Shown: positions 25,901 to 39,914 of the stretch, piece after piece
How the letters are laid out: each line of letters starts with the position of its first letter
How positions within the stretch are numbered: position 1 is the first letter of the stretch
NCBI GenBank assembly: GCA_019059635.1
Contig: JAGVRJ010000010.1
Coordinates: 1,118,501-1,182,500, forward strand
Source: Proales similis
Lineage: Eukaryota > Rotifera > Eurotatoria > Ploima > Proalidae
Direction: 5' to 3'
DNA length: 64,000 nt
Made by a program: the position numbers and the translations under genes
The notes under the pieces: generated by a model
Databases searched by the model: none
What the model was told of the DNA's origin: nothing
What the model saw: only the letters and a program-made list of their open reading frames with translations

Positions 25901-28900
25901 GCTCGAGGGGAGCAGTCCAGCGGATGGTCCAGCAGGTCTGATTGGTCTTTTCTATTTTAGGCGTCGGCTGCTGCTGCGGGGCACTCTCTGACGTCGAGAC
26001 AAGAAAGGCGTTCGACTGCCGACTGCAGCCGACTCGAGTGCAAGCTTCGGATATGAACGAATAGTTCTTGAACGGCTGCAAACCGTCTAGGACAAACTCA
26101 CTACTCGTGTCTGAGTAGACTAGAGCGTAGCTATCTGACACAATCTGGAACAGATTGTAGCGAGAAATGAGTCCGTTGGGCGACAGAGGCGGCTGAAAGT
26201 GAAAGCGAATCGACTGACTAGTGGAATTGGCCCATCGAACAAGAGCTGTCTGTGGCCTCATAACTCCGAACGGAGCTGCCTCCAAGGTGCTCGCGATTAT
26301 TTTAGCCGAGCGGCTCGATCTCACGCCCAAAATGTTCACTGCCTGAATCGACAGCGTGTAGGAAGTAAAAGGCCTCAAGCCAGAGACGAACACTTCCTCA
26401 GTTTGATCTTGGCTGCCAAGTGGCAGGCATTTGCTCTTGGCTGGCTGTATCAGGTAAATTGGCTTGTTTCGGCTGGCCAGCTCATCGACAAGCAAGTTGT
26501 AGTGACTGAGAACTCCGTTGAACTGGTCGGGAACTTTGAATCTAACCACAAGGCCGGTGGAATAGATCGACTTGATGCTCGAGAATAGAACCGGACTTGG
26601 CGGCCTTGAACTGAGACTGAGACGAGGATCACTCCAGCCGCTCTCGAGAACGCCAATACCGTTCGAGATTTGCACTTTGTACGCGTAGAATGCAAAGCTC
26701 AAGTTTCCCGAGCTGTCCTCGTAAATAAAGTTCTCGTTGGTTCGATCGAACTCGGCTGCTGTCAGTTCGATTGTGTCGATAATTTCTATCGAAGACGAGT
26801 TCACGAAGATAAGCTGGCTGCAGCCTCGGCCTCTGAGTTTGGCCCGCTGCAATCTAAAGCGCGTGAGCGGTCCGTTCGGATGAAGCGGAGGCTTCCACCG
26901 AACGAGAAAGAACGCCGTTCCGACTACGTTCGAAACCAGAGGCGGATGAAGCGAGCAGCAAGGCACAGCTTCTCTTGTTCGCAAGTAAAGCGCGCTGCTA
27001 GTGAAAGGCGAGGTGCGCTGTGATCGAAGCCAAAACAGAACTCTGATCCGATAGAGAGTGAATGGAGTCCAGCCGTGCAAGACACGTTCAATTGACAATT
27101 GGGATTGATTGCCGAGGCCATCGCTGCTCACCTTGTCCGGATACGGAAACTGAATGGACTGGATGCCATTGAGGGCGCTTTCGAAGAGAATGCTCAGACT
27201 GAAGACTGGCTGCAGGCCGGTCGGAGAGCTGAGCGAACTCAAGCAGTTTATAAATCGCAGCCAATCTTCATGGTCAAACTCTAATCTCACTGAATCGGAC
27301 GCATTGCTAGTGAACTTGAAACTGATCAAATTAAGCAGTCTGCTCGAACTGACTGAGCCGTTCAAATGGTCTGCTCGGCTGTGATTGAATCTCGGACAGT
27401 CGGCGGCTTGTGACCTCCATTCGCTGGCCGTTCGTATCTCGGCCACACGAGAGCGAATCTTCTTGTGGGAAAACTCTGCCTCAAGGCTATAGCCGTAAAG
27501 AGAATTGGGAGCCACATTGCTCGAATCCACAAGCGAGTAGAACTCGTTCACTTCTGCCTGCGAGTCGTTCAATCGCCTGATCAGAACGCCGTTGCGGAAT
27601 ATTGTGTAAGCTGCGGCTCCATAGCTCGTCCAGCTAATCTCAATTGCCGAGCTGTTGACCAAATAGACCGATGGCGCGTCAAGCTCATCAATTGAGACAT
27701 CAGTCGTGATGCTCTGCGGCTCAAGCTCAACACAGCCAGCTTGATTGCAAGCGCCCAATGAAATGCTGTACTTGGTATTGGCCTTGAGATTTTGAACAGA
27801 AATCTGATAAACACTTGAGTTGGGCACGATTCGTTCGATATCGTTGAAATTGCTGGCAGAAATGTTCTGGCTGGCGGAGGCATTTGATTTCGAGTTGAAC
27901 ACGTGCAATGCCACGGTACGGTGAATCTGGGCCACGCTAAGAGTGTAATTCAAGATAATTCCGTTCGGGTTCAAAGGACGCAGCCACTCTATTGTGACGG
28001 AATTGACGTCGCTTTCTATTGCTTTGATCGCCAATCTTTCGGGCGTCTTTTGTCTTGAGCTAGCGAACTGCTTGCGAGAGCTCTCCACACAGCCGGCCTG
28101 GTTGCAGGCAAACAGCTCGTACGTGTAGACAGAGAACGGCTCGAGATTGTGAATCTCTTCGACGAACGACAGCGCGGGTCCGATGTAGATCGGAACGGCG
28201 TTGCGTCGTAGCTCGAATTGAAGCAAGTCGCCGTTCAGCTCTTTGGGATAAGACCAAATCAATAGTAGCCGCTCGCTGTCTTCGAGATATTCAATCTCAA
28301 ACGAGTCGAACTTGGCCGGTAGGGCGACCGAAGTGCGATAGGATACAATTTGCTCGTTGCAGCTTATTCCGATTCGATTCTCGGCGCAAATCTTGTAGTC
28401 GTAGGCCTTGAAGAAGTCGTTTCGAGTGTCCACGTATTCGTTCGCTGCCGTTAAATTGGCAACCAGTGAAAAGGCTTGACAAGTGGAGACAAGGCCTTGG
28501 CCAAAAGGACACTGATTCGCGTCGAGAAGCGAACTAGCACCGTAACGAAGAGAACTGGCCTGATAAATGGGCAAAAGAGACGAATTGCAGCAGCTTTGAC
28601 TCTGTCCTTGGAAATAGGGCCAAACAGAACAGCAGGTGTCGCCTGCGCCAGTCGTGTATTCGTATCCTCGGCTGCAGCAGATTTGTTCCTTGTCGATCGG
28701 CCGGTAGTACAAGTCACCGCAGCACTGGAAGCCTTCGACCTTTTGAAGCAGCTGCCGATTACAGCAAATGCTCTGGTTGTCTAGTTTGAGGTAACGCTTG
28801 CCGCAGCATTCAAAGCCCTCCGTATGATTGTAGAGTTGACCATCACAATCGACCAGCTGCGTTTGGTCGCATTTCGCTCGTTTGTAAATTAAGAAGTTCA

Positions 28901-31900
28901 GAACGTGATCGTTTGGCGTTCGAACTGGCTGCCAGTAAAGTCTAACGCTCGCGTTCGATTCGCCAATCGCGCTTGCTTGAAGGTCGCCTAGGCCAGAGGG
29001 CGGTCTAGTTGGAATCGAATATGACTCGAGTTGGATGTCAATGCAGTTGGACGACGTGAAAATCGATGAGCTGTTTATCTGATACGCGGCCGAATAATTA
29101 AGAAAACAAGCGACAAGACGCGAGTGGTAGATTGTGTTCAACTCGATCGGGCCCAAGTTGAGCACAGTTGAGTTGAGATCGATCAACCTTGGCCGCAGAG
29201 TCTCCTGGTCTCCTGAGCTGAGCTCAATGCGTATGGCCGCATAAGTCTCTTTGAATTCGCCACTCAGATTGTAAGAAAGGAGAAGCTCATTGCGTTTGTT
29301 GTGCGTCAACTTGAGACTCGAGCTGGCCAATGTCTCGCTTTGTGACGGCGTTGAACATGCTTCAGATTCGCTGATTACCACCACGCTGCCGATATGTTCA
29401 ATGTGCAAGTCAAGCCGCAGAGTAAAGCTGTAGTTGAAGCCCGGCCTGAGAAAGCTGAGCAAGACCGAGTGCTCATCGTTGCCTAGTTCAACCAGGTCGG
29501 AATCATTTCCGCTTCGGACAAACAGTGAAGTCGAAAAGCTGTTTACTGCCAGCTGGTCTGGAGTTTGTTCGTACAGAGCAGCCACAATTGTCAACAAATT
29601 CGACCGAGTGTAAAAATTCCAGTTCAAATAGATTGAGTTGGCCGAAGTGGCAACAGCCCTGAGCTTGAATATGAGCCGGACCAGGCCATGGCCTAAAAGC
29701 AGCGGCAGATCGTTCGCTGTGTGTGTAAACACAATTGGCGAGAACCGACTCACCGAGTGGCCGTACTCGTTTGAATAAACGACTCGGTAGCGGTACTGGG
29801 TGCCGTTTTTTATGTCCAAGTCAAGGAAGTAGTTTTGGCCGCCGATGTAGATTGTTTCGGTCGTGTTTGAGCTCTGGTTGCCGACCAGCCTGACTAGTTG
29901 ATAGGTTAAGCTCAAGCCATTGAGACGCTCGGGCGGAAGCCATTCGATTGAGACAGCCTTGGGCGAGACGAGTTTGGCTTGAGGCACGCCTAGGCCAGAA
30001 GGCTCGGCACCTGGTGTGTTGAACGTCACCTCCAGACTTGAACTGCACGCGTCCAGCTCGACGGCCACGCACGCACTCAAGCGGACCCTGTAGCTCTGAA
30101 ATGGATGCAAGCGATCCAATTGGACGCTGCGTGTTGAATGCTCGCCGATCACCTGTTCGATGCTCTGATCGTCTGAGGCCACTTGAATTTTGTAGAAGAG
30201 AATATGACAATAAGTCAACGGTCGAAGCCATTCAAATCGAGCCGAGCGTGGTCCGATTATATTGACAACTGGCGGGGCTACGATCAACGGCTTGGCTGCT
30301 GCGGCCGTTATATTGGCGGCCGGACTGGACACATTTGCGACCTGCGAGAAATGTTAAGGTCAAAACAAGAGGAAGCGTCGGCGAGTCGAGATACTTGCCT
30401 GATTGAAAGCGATCAGACGATAGGAATAGTTGCCGCACGCTTCGATGTCTTTGAAGTCGACCATCTCGAACTCGTTGGCGCTGAACTCGTAGCGAATAAG
30501 ACTCGGCTGCGATGCGTTTTTGAAATGCGACGAAAGGGGCGGAGTGAATGCAACTCGCTCTAACACGTAACGGTTTATGACGCCATTTGGTCTAAAGGGA
30601 GCTCTCCATTTCACGCTTATCGAATAGCTGTTTGCTGATTTCAGCTCCGGCCGATCCAGGTCGCGAGGAGCAGCAGCCAGTGTCTGTACCCGAGTCGGCT
30701 CGTCGCTTATATTCTGTGCCAAAGGACTGAGACTGCAGCCGACCAAATTACATGCCTGGACTTGAAACGCATAAGTTGAAAATGGCTCGAGTCGGTCGGC
30801 GAACGCCTGAGCCTGTGTTATGGTCAAGTTGTTGACCAGCACCAAGCAGACGCTTTCGAGGTCGTAGACATAGACAAACAGACGATAGAAGATTATGAGG
30901 CCGTTCGCTTGTTCTGGTGGCGACCAACTGAGATTCACTTGGCTGGATGTGACATTCAAGACAGTTGGCGGCAATTGGCCTTCGGGCGGCGCTTCTTTGG
31001 TGCGAAATTCATCGCTCCACGGAGATTCGACCTCCCCGTAGCTGTTGGATGCGACCAGTCTGAACGAATAGGCTGTGAATGGCCTTAGATTGTCGAGAGT
31101 GAACGAAGTGGCCAACGTCGGACTGGCAAACAGCTTTTCGACTTGAGATTGCCATTGCGGCGTTTGAATAAAGCCTTCGCTGTTCCACAAGTACTTGGTT
31201 CGGTAATAGACTTGAAAGAAGAACATTTGATCGTCCGAGTTGGTCAAGATTGGATTGAACCATTCGATGCGAAGTGAGCGCGCTTCCGATTTTACAAGAA
31301 CTGGCGCCAGCAAAATTGCCGGCCCATCAGGTGCAGTCCGCACAGGCACTGAGTTGCTGAGAACAAAGCCAGCCGAGTTGGTCGCGTTTACAATTATGCT
31401 ATAGTTCGAGTTGGGCAGAATACGATCGACCAGGCCGAACTTGGTGTTGGACGTGGTGCTGTTTAACAAATTCAAGTTGGCCAATTCGATTAAAGAGCGT
31501 CCAGTTCTGACCGCTTCCACTGCCTCACTTGTATTGAAATCTTTCAGGAAAGGACCCGAAACGATCACCAAATAGAGAACGAATCCGTTCGGATGAAAGA
31601 CGTTCTGAGGATCGGACGTCCACTCGAGTTCGATCTGACTCGGCCCGACTGCTTCGGCCTCAAGCTTCAGCGAGCCCGACGGAGCCGCTTCTTCAGTTCG
31701 AATCTTAAGTTCGCTGGTCGAATCGCAGCCAATGCTGTTGCAGATTCTAATGAAAACTGCGTACTCGGTGCTGGGTGTGAGACCCTCTACTGTGTAGGCG
31801 AAGAATATTGCCTGCTTGACTCTTTGAGAGTTGACGAACAAAGCGTAAGACAGAATGCGGCCGTTGGGTTGACGAGGCCGGGTCCATTCCAGACTGAAGC

Positions 31901-34900
31901 GTTCGGACGATTTGTTGAATACGTTTAGCAGGAGACTGGACGCATTGGGCAATGTTTCAATTGTGGTGAAGTTCACCTGGCTCGAGTTGGTGCAGCCGCC
32001 GCCAGTGCACACACTTAGAGTCAAAGCGTAAACGCTGCCGGCAGCCAAATTGGTCACAATTCGCACATTCTGAGAGCATTCCATGCACAGGGTCTCGTTC
32101 AGAACGATCGGATCTGACTGGTTGTCGATGGGAATCAGGTAGAGAAGATAGCCGGTGAGAAAGCCGTTCATAAGCTGATCGTTGTTGGGTTTGTTCCATT
32201 TCACACTCACTGAGTCGGTCGTTATCTCCAACAGAGTGGGAGTGGGTGCGGACAGAGGCGCCATTTCACTCGTTCGTAATGTGACCAGTTCGCTAAGTCT
32301 GCAGCCGAATCTGTTGCACACTTCGAGCGAAAATGTGTAGTTGGTGATCGGAACCAGATTGGTCACATTGAAACTTGTATTCAAGCCAAAGTAGACCACT
32401 TCCTCTCGTCCAGCCAGGTCTCGTACTTGTCGCAGTATGTAGCCCGTGATTGTGCCTTTTAATCGTCGATTATTCTCTTTCTGGTTTGCGGCTGAGAATT
32501 TTTAAAAATCTTACCGCTCGGAAAGAGAGGAGTAGACCAAACGAGAAGAATAGAGCTCGAACTGATTTGAGAAGCACGAGGAGCAACAATGCCGTCGGGA
32601 GCTTCGCCAAGTGAGACCAGAGTCCGGTTGCTGCTTCTCGAGCAGCCAGTCGAAGTGCACACATCGACTGTGATCGAGTATTCTGTGATTGGGGTTGTGG
32701 GCACTTTAAGCTCAAACGCGCTCGAGTCAAAGTTGTGTCCCAAAACATCGGGCAGCTCATCTTTGACCTGAACTTCTGCGCAGCTCGCAAGACAAAAATA
32801 CTCGTTTTCCAACACAACCGTCTGATTGGCCACTTGCTCTACGCGAATTAGAAACCTCTCGACGATCCCGGTGAACAGGTCTGGTGAACTGGCGGCCGGA
32901 GGTCGACAGTAGACACAGAGTCGATCGGCGCTTGAAATTATGGTGAGGTAGCCATTGACGGGCGTGACGTTCAAAAGACGCACATCGGCCTTGATAGTAG
33001 GCGCCAGCGGAGGAGTGCGGATTAGAGTCCAGTTGGAGGCGGCCTCGCCTTCTAAATTGAACGCGACCACTCGGTAGAAATATTCGGTGAACGGCTGAAA
33101 TGAAGTGTCCTCGAGCGATTTGTGCGAACTTTCTGAGATCACTTTGATGCGGTTTTGTGGCGCTTTCAACGCTTTGAACTGGCCACCGGTCGGCGTGGGA
33201 CAGCCGTCAAAACGAACATTCTGGTAGCGAACCAGATTTCTCAAGTCGAAGAAATCGATCGCAAATGTGTTCACTCGTATGTGCTTGAGACAAGTGCTGA
33301 GCGAGAGAAACTGGCCGAGCTGCGAGACCAAGTCGAACAGAGGAACAAAGAATGTTTTGATCTCTGCTGGCGTTCGACTTCGCGCCAAGTAGCGAAGCAC
33401 TGCGTCCAGCTCGTCGAAATCGTAGCCGCCAAAGTAAAACCTCACGTCCAAGTAGAAGCTGAACAAAAGCCTCAGAGAGCCAATTTGACTTAAAATGTTC
33501 GCCGGCACCGTGTCCTGTGCAATGAGCTCTTTGTTGTAGACCAGACTGTCGTTTAGACTAAAGCCGATCGTGAACTTTTCAAAGTCAACCGTGAACGATA
33601 TCTTGTGCCAATAGCCCTGACACACATTCGGGACCGAGATGGTCCGATTGAGTTTGAGATTGAAAAAGTTGGCGAATATGTTCTCTTGGGTGTCTATCTC
33701 TTGGTATCTCACTCGCGACTTGAAATTCACCTCGATCGACTGAGGCGATCGCAGACGAATCAGAACGTACTGGTTGTTTTCAAACTCGTAGTTGAAAAAC
33801 AAAAGGCCTTCGCTGGCTTCGGTCCGCATCTGCAGCTCAAGCTGAAATTTATTGCTCGACTGCAACACGAGCGGAAGTGTGAGCTTGCAATCGACAAACA
33901 AATAGCCAAAGCCGAGCAGGTGAACAGCTTCGCTCTCAATGTCAAGAGCACAGCCGTAGATGGCGTTCGAATTTTTAGATTCGCCTCTGGAGACACTTGC
34001 CTGTGAAAAGTCCAAATCGAGCGCGCGATAAGTTGGCCGAGTTGAATTGTCAATTTGCTTCACTTGATTAACTTCTAAAAGCGTGGTCACATTCTTCAGG
34101 CAGCCCTTGAACTTGACTCGTTGGATGCGCTTAAACGGCTGATTGACGAAATTTGCCTCGTCGCGCAATATGGACTCGGAATCGAGGCCGCCTATGTAGA
34201 CTCCAGTAACATCCGAGATGACCTTCATGTCAATTTGCCTCAATATTCCACTCGAATCGGCAAATAAATGAATTGAGCTCAAACCTGGTTACTGCAGCTG
34301 CTCTGGTTGACTTTTTGTGCCGGCTGGTCGTCATGCTGTAAGTAGCCGAAATTGCCCAGTCGAACTGCTTTGACCGACTGCCACGTTTCGTCGTCTATTC
34401 GCTTGGCCGAGTTGAGATAAATCGCACAGCGCTCTGTTCGGTCGTATTGGGTGTCTGATATGAACCAAGGCAAGCCTGTTTGAATTTGATTATTAGAGGC
34501 ACGAGAATTGGGATAGAACAGAGATAGGAATGTGAATTGCTTACCGTTGGTGTGCTGAATGAGGGTCAGTTCGCTTTGAGTGAAAGAAGAACCTGCGAAG
34601 TAGACGAGCGAGTTGGCGTTCTTGGTTTTGGCTAAGTATTTCGTGCCGAAGTAAGCGTAGCCCTCGGGAAAGAACTCTTTTGCGGGAGTGAAGAGAAAGT
34701 GATTGAAGCCGTGAAAGCGAACACCACTTTCAAGCCTGCCAGGCGGATAGGCAAATGAAATAGACGCTCGCTCTAGACGATAGCGAACAGATTGATTGAA
34801 GAATTCACTCGAATTGAACGCCACATAGTTTGGCCATTCAAATTGAAGTCGACTTGAGCCGAGCGCAGTGTAATTGGGCAACAGACTCGACCAAGGCAGA

Positions 34901-37900
34901 GGCGGCGGGTCGAATGTGGTCACATTGAACTCTTGGCTGACTGCACATTTCAGCGAGTTGCACAGCTCGAGCGCAAAAGAATACTCGGTTGAGGCCATCA
35001 AATTGGTCAAATTTAAACTGTTCTCTAGGCCTGAGTAGACGAGAGCCTTTGGTGGCGGACTGAGCTTGTAAACGTTGAATTTGATCAAGCTTCCTTGCAC
35101 ACAGTCCTTCCAAAACGAATCAGAGCGGCTTTGGTTCTCTGACGGCAGCCAAGAAATAAACACTCGATCGGCGCCGTAGGCCAACACCGTTTCCACGCTT
35201 GGAGCACAGAGCGGCTCGCCCTCCAGAGTGGTGAAGAACAGCGGATCACTTGGGTCCGAGCGTCCGATCACAGTCGAGCTGGTGACCACAAGCGAGTAGT
35301 TCCTGTTTGGCAAGAGTTCGTCGATTCGGCAAGTTTTTTGAGCATCGCCCGCACTTGTGGAACTGAGCGGATCGTAAAGGTCCTCGACCAAGCACACCAT
35401 GAACTGATTCGAGCCGGCGTCCTGTGGCCTCATCCAAACCTCGTACAGACGAACAATGCCGTTCGGCTTGAGCGGACGCGGGATGGAAATCTGCACAAAT
35501 GTTGAGTTTCGCTCAATGAGGCGCGGCATTGGCTGCCGCTCGGGACGATCTTGAGACGAGACGAGTTGAAGAGAGTCGGTTCCGTTAAAGCTGACCACAT
35601 TCGAGCCTGAAGGCGTGCCGGCCAAGCAAAAAGTCAAGGCTGGATCGGTCAGGTCACGATTGCAAGCTCTCAAAATAATCCTGTAGCGAGTGTACGGTTC
35701 GAGCTTGCTTACTTGAGACCTGAAAGACACCGGCTGACTCTCAGCGGTCAGTCGCTCAAGTTCTTTCAGCTTAATCTCAAAGCTCGAGTTGGATCGGAGC
35801 TCGAATTCAGCCGAACTACTCGTCTTCTCGAAGACACTGATTTGAAAAAAAAGCTCGGGACCATTCGGACGTTCAGGTAAGGTCCAATAGATGAACACGG
35901 ACTGCGACCTGACGCTCAAAACGCCGAACTCAAACTGACAACAAGGTGTTGTGGGCAAGTTGATTGAAATTAAAGAACTTCGACTCTTGGTGCTGCCCTC
36001 GTCATTGAACGCTTGCACTTGATACGCGTAGACAACAAATGGCAAGAGACGAGTATCCACTGCCACGAGACCTTGAAGAGTCGGTTTAGGGTTGGAAACG
36101 ATCGCCGTCGACTTGCATCGCAGTTACCTGTGGTGTTGAGGATGAGCTGATTGTTTCTGTACAACAGATAGTACCTGATCACTCCGTTCGGGTAATCGGG
36201 CGGGTTCCAAGTTATACGAATTGTGCTCGCGTTGAGAACTTGAAGTTCCGGAGGAGCTTGTTCGGATGGCGCTTTGGCGCAACCGAAAGGATTGTCGACG
36301 TTCAAATTGCTCGAGCCCGGCATGCACCGGTTGCACTTGAGACCAGTGACGTACTGCTTGCATTCGCATTGGCCACTGAACTGGTTGCAGTCCTGATTTA
36401 GACTGCCGGCAATGTTACATGCACAACGAGAGCAACTGTTTGTCAAGGTTGGAATTGAACTTTGACTAGAAGAGAACTTAGAAGAGGCCGGTACTTACGA
36501 GCCAGTTGCCTGGGAGAAATTGAAGAATCCGGGCAAACACTGATCGCAGCGAGTGCCGCCGATTCCATTCGATGTCTTGCAAACGCACTCGCCGGTGAGC
36601 GGATTGCAGTCTGAGCCGGGTATGCTGCCGAACGGGTCGCAGTTGCACTCGAGACAATCGATGTTGTTGAAATTGAGAAGGAAATAGCCGACCGCGCATC
36701 GCTCACATCTCACACCGATGCGATTGGGCTTGCAAATGCACTGACTTGTCAGGCGGTCGCATATGAAGCTGCCGTTCCTGAGCGAGCTAGGCTCGGTGCC
36801 GAGCGGGTCACACTGGCACTTCTGGCACTTGTTGGTCAGGAGGGTCGAGCTGTTTCTGGTCAAGTCACCCCAGAAGCCAGGCTTGCACTGGTCACATCTG
36901 AACCCCTCGCTGAACTGATTGCAAATGCATCTGCCAGTCAACTGGTCGCAAATGTTGTTCGCGTCCAATATGCCGTTTAGGTTGCATTCGCAGCGAGCAC
37001 ACCTGGAGCCGGTGCGCCAAAACCCACTCGCGCACTGATCACAGTTCTGGCCCGCATAGCCCGGCTTGCAGTTGCAGTTTCCTGTCGACTGGTCGCACGC
37101 GTTCTCTCCCTGTGAGCCGATCACGTCGCAAGTGCACACATTTGCGCAGCCCAACCGGGTCAGATTATAGAAGCCGGGCTTGCATGTATCACAGCGGCGC
37201 CCGGTGACTCTGTCCTTACAAAGACACTGGCCAGTCTCTTGCTGGCAAACGGGACTCAGAGAGCCGAGCGGATCGCAGTCGCAGGTCAGCGAGCAGCTGT
37301 TGTTGAGCGAATACATTGAGGCCATGCAACGGTCACATCGTTCGCCCTGAACGAATTGGCTGCGGCATTTGCAATTGCCCGTCCTCTGGTCACAAAGAGC
37401 CAGACCAAGCGAATTGAGAAGAGTTCCTCGTTGCTCGCACTCACACTGCAAACAGCCGTCCCTGTTCGTAGCTGTCAAATTGAAGAAGCCGTCTTTGCAT
37501 CTGTCACAGCGCGCGCCCTCCACATTTGCTTTGCAAACGCAGCTTCCGTTTGTCTATTCAAAAGCGAGCAAACGGAATTGAGTTAAGGCTGGTCAAAAGA
37601 GGACAAAAATAAGCCAACCGAATCACAAATGGCCTTTGACGCGTCGACTCCAATCGCATTGCAGTCACATTTGACACACTTGCCGGCGGTCTGATCGAAG
37701 TAGCTGGCCGTGTCACATTGGTCACAATTTGGTCCAGCCGTGTTGTCTGTGCAGTTCAAGCACGAGCCTTTTCCTGTTTAAAAACGTGTTTGGTCAGATT
37801 GGAAATAAACAAGTCTGGGGTCGGAAATTGAGTTACCTAAGATGGCGTCATAGATGCAACGGTCGCTACGGCCATTGCATTGGCATTTACTACAAACCGC

Positions 37901-39914
37901 AGTTTGATTTGAGTATCGCGATTCGTACGGTCTATTGTTGAACATAGCCAGACAAGCGTCGCACTTAAATGGACCAACAGAACGAGAGAGAGAGAGAGAG
38001 GTAGTGAAGTTGGAGTATCAAGAGAATGCGAAGTTAGAGGAGCCTACACTCGAGCCGCCTGTGTTGGTTGACGGGTCGCAGTCGCATTTGTATGGAGTTT
38101 GTGTTAAATCGCAACTTTGAGAATAGCCGTTGCAGTCGCAGCTTTCAAAAGTCGAACGTGAAACAAGGTAGGGAGCGAAAAGACGAGAGTCGGCTAATTA
38201 CCGGGCGAGGATTCGAATTTCACTAATTGCGTAGTAGAGCTTTCTAATATCCACCTTGACCGAAGGGTAGTAGCCGCTGAGAGTGAATCGGAGCGAGCTA
38301 GCCTTGAGGTTCTCAACCTGAGTCGAATTCTGAGGAGATGGCGAGCTCCAGAAGACAGTGTAGCCGCCGAAAAGGTTCTTGTCGAAATCGGCCGGCAGAG
38401 GAGTGCACGTCGAGTTTGTTTGAGTGCAAGAAGTCGAGTAGAATGCCAGTGGAAGCCATTGGTTTTCGTTTAAGCGCTCGATTCGAATTTGGGTGGCCGG
38501 AAGGCTAGAAAAGAATATTTCAATTCGTTGCAGCAGATAGACTCCGTTCTCGAGTTGAATTTCAATTTCGATCGGCCGGTCGATGGTCAGCAAACACGAG
38601 ATCCAGCTTGTCTGAAAGTCGGCGTCGTTCAGGAAGCCGACCGGATGAGCGAACTCGTTCAAGCGGCTCTGCTGTCGGAGTCGTGCACTAGCGCCGTCGG
38701 CGTTCGGCACACACAACACAGATTGAGAGTCGAGGTTGCGTGGCAAAGCGTTCGGACATCGACACTCCGGCTGAATGCTTGTTCGTCTGGTCTCCTCTCC
38801 TCTGAACAGTTGATTTATCTCCCGATTGGTCAGCGCGATCAGAAACAGCTTTGCCTCTTGAATCCAACCGTTGAATGGGTGCAGTCCTAATCGAGATTTG
38901 AAATTTTAAGTTCGGAAAAAGGCGTCTCTCATGCTTCACTTACGATCAAAGTCGGTGCCGACCAAAAAGTTCAAATTGCGCGCATTCTGCACCAAGTAGG
39001 CGCCCAAGTCTTCTCCGTTCAAGCTTATTTCCTCAAATAAAGGCAGTTGGTCAGAGAACTCTGGTCCGTCAATAAACACGACCAGAGTCGACTGGTGAAT
39101 CTTCGAGCCGAATTGAATCGTAGCTCGTTAGAGATTATAGGCCCAGTTGACCAAGCAAGCGCTGCTTACTCTGATTGCCATGAAGACTGCCTGGTCTGAA
39201 AATGTGAAAGGCAGTCTGAGATTGCAGACACGGTCCTCATCACACTTGTACTCGATCCAAAGGGTCTGATTGTCCACTCCTACACTCAGGGCACTCTGAT
39301 CCGTTTGGGCCTTGATATCCAGCAAAGTTCTTTGAAGTGGAACCAGATTAACGTGTCAGATCAATTAAAACAGTGGTTTGCTTCTCTCACCCGAATCGAA
39401 GCTCGGCGCGTAGAAACCGAAGCGAGAATGTGAAGCCCGAGTCAAGAACGGGCGTTGTGATAGTGCGCGGCCGAGATTGGTCCAATTTCAGATTAAACGG
39501 CTGCCAGCTGTTGGACAACTGACTTGGATTGCAGAACAGATTTCGCTGATTGAAGTAGAATGAGACGTTGGTGCGGCTGCCGGGCAGCTTCTTCTCAAAG
39601 TCTCTATGCACTGAGCAAGAGCTCTGCTGGTTCAGCGGCAGCTGCTCGATTGCGGCCAAGTCTTGAAGAGCCAGGCCAAATGGACACCGCTGGTCGCAGG
39701 CGAATATGTTCTCTGGCAAGACGCACGCTTGGCGCTCTACCTGGCGATTGTCGCACAAAGTGTCTTTTATTTCGAGGCCGCAGACTGAGCCGGTCGGCGT
39801 GATACTGACGCTTTTAAATGAGGCTATCGATTGCTCAGGCGGCAGTCGAAGCTCGGACGCTGCTCGAAGCTGCAGCGTCAAATGGCCGAACAAGATTAGC
39901 AGAAAGGCGAGCAT
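22964..39914 (-). CDS. USH2A: Usherin
   Basis: Complete gene for a giant type I membrane protein, about 5,000 aa by estimate (human 5,202). In vertebrates usherin forms ankle links and periciliary fibres of hair cells and photoreceptors. Order seen: signal peptide (39914-39860), N-terminal LamG-like region (to about 38900), laminin N-terminal domain (38746-38200), about ten laminin EGF-like repeats (38150-36300, GxRCDxCxPGF), FN3 domains (36280-34520), two LamG domains (34500-33180), then a long FN3 array (33100-23400). Inside the array is a CC-rich insert (28880-28480) also found in human usherin. A TM segment is spliced from STFVILLLVS and SALVPIVAALVVRNRR (about 23310-23115). The cytoplasmic tail ends SLTSSSLRK with TAA at 22964-22966, so the PDZ ligand of vertebrate usherin is absent. 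One exon (about 30340-23760) is 6.6 kb. Last exons are my splice model, phases agree. Confidence 0.95.
28480..28880 (-). other. Cys-Cys-rich insert inside the usherin FN3 array
   Basis: About 130 residues with repeated CC pairs (FECCGKRYL, ICCNRQLLQ, FQCCGDLYY, ICCSRGYEY, DTCCSVWPY, SCCNSSLLP) at a spacing of 14-18 residues, between two FN3 domains. The human protein carries the same kind of insert, which identifies this gene as usherin and not another FN3-rich receptor. Confidence 0.85.

Noticed and set aside
23896..37600. Many frames of 60-180 codons antisense to usherin and EGF-like exons
   Set aside because: Shadows of the usherin exons caused by codon bias; none has independent homology.
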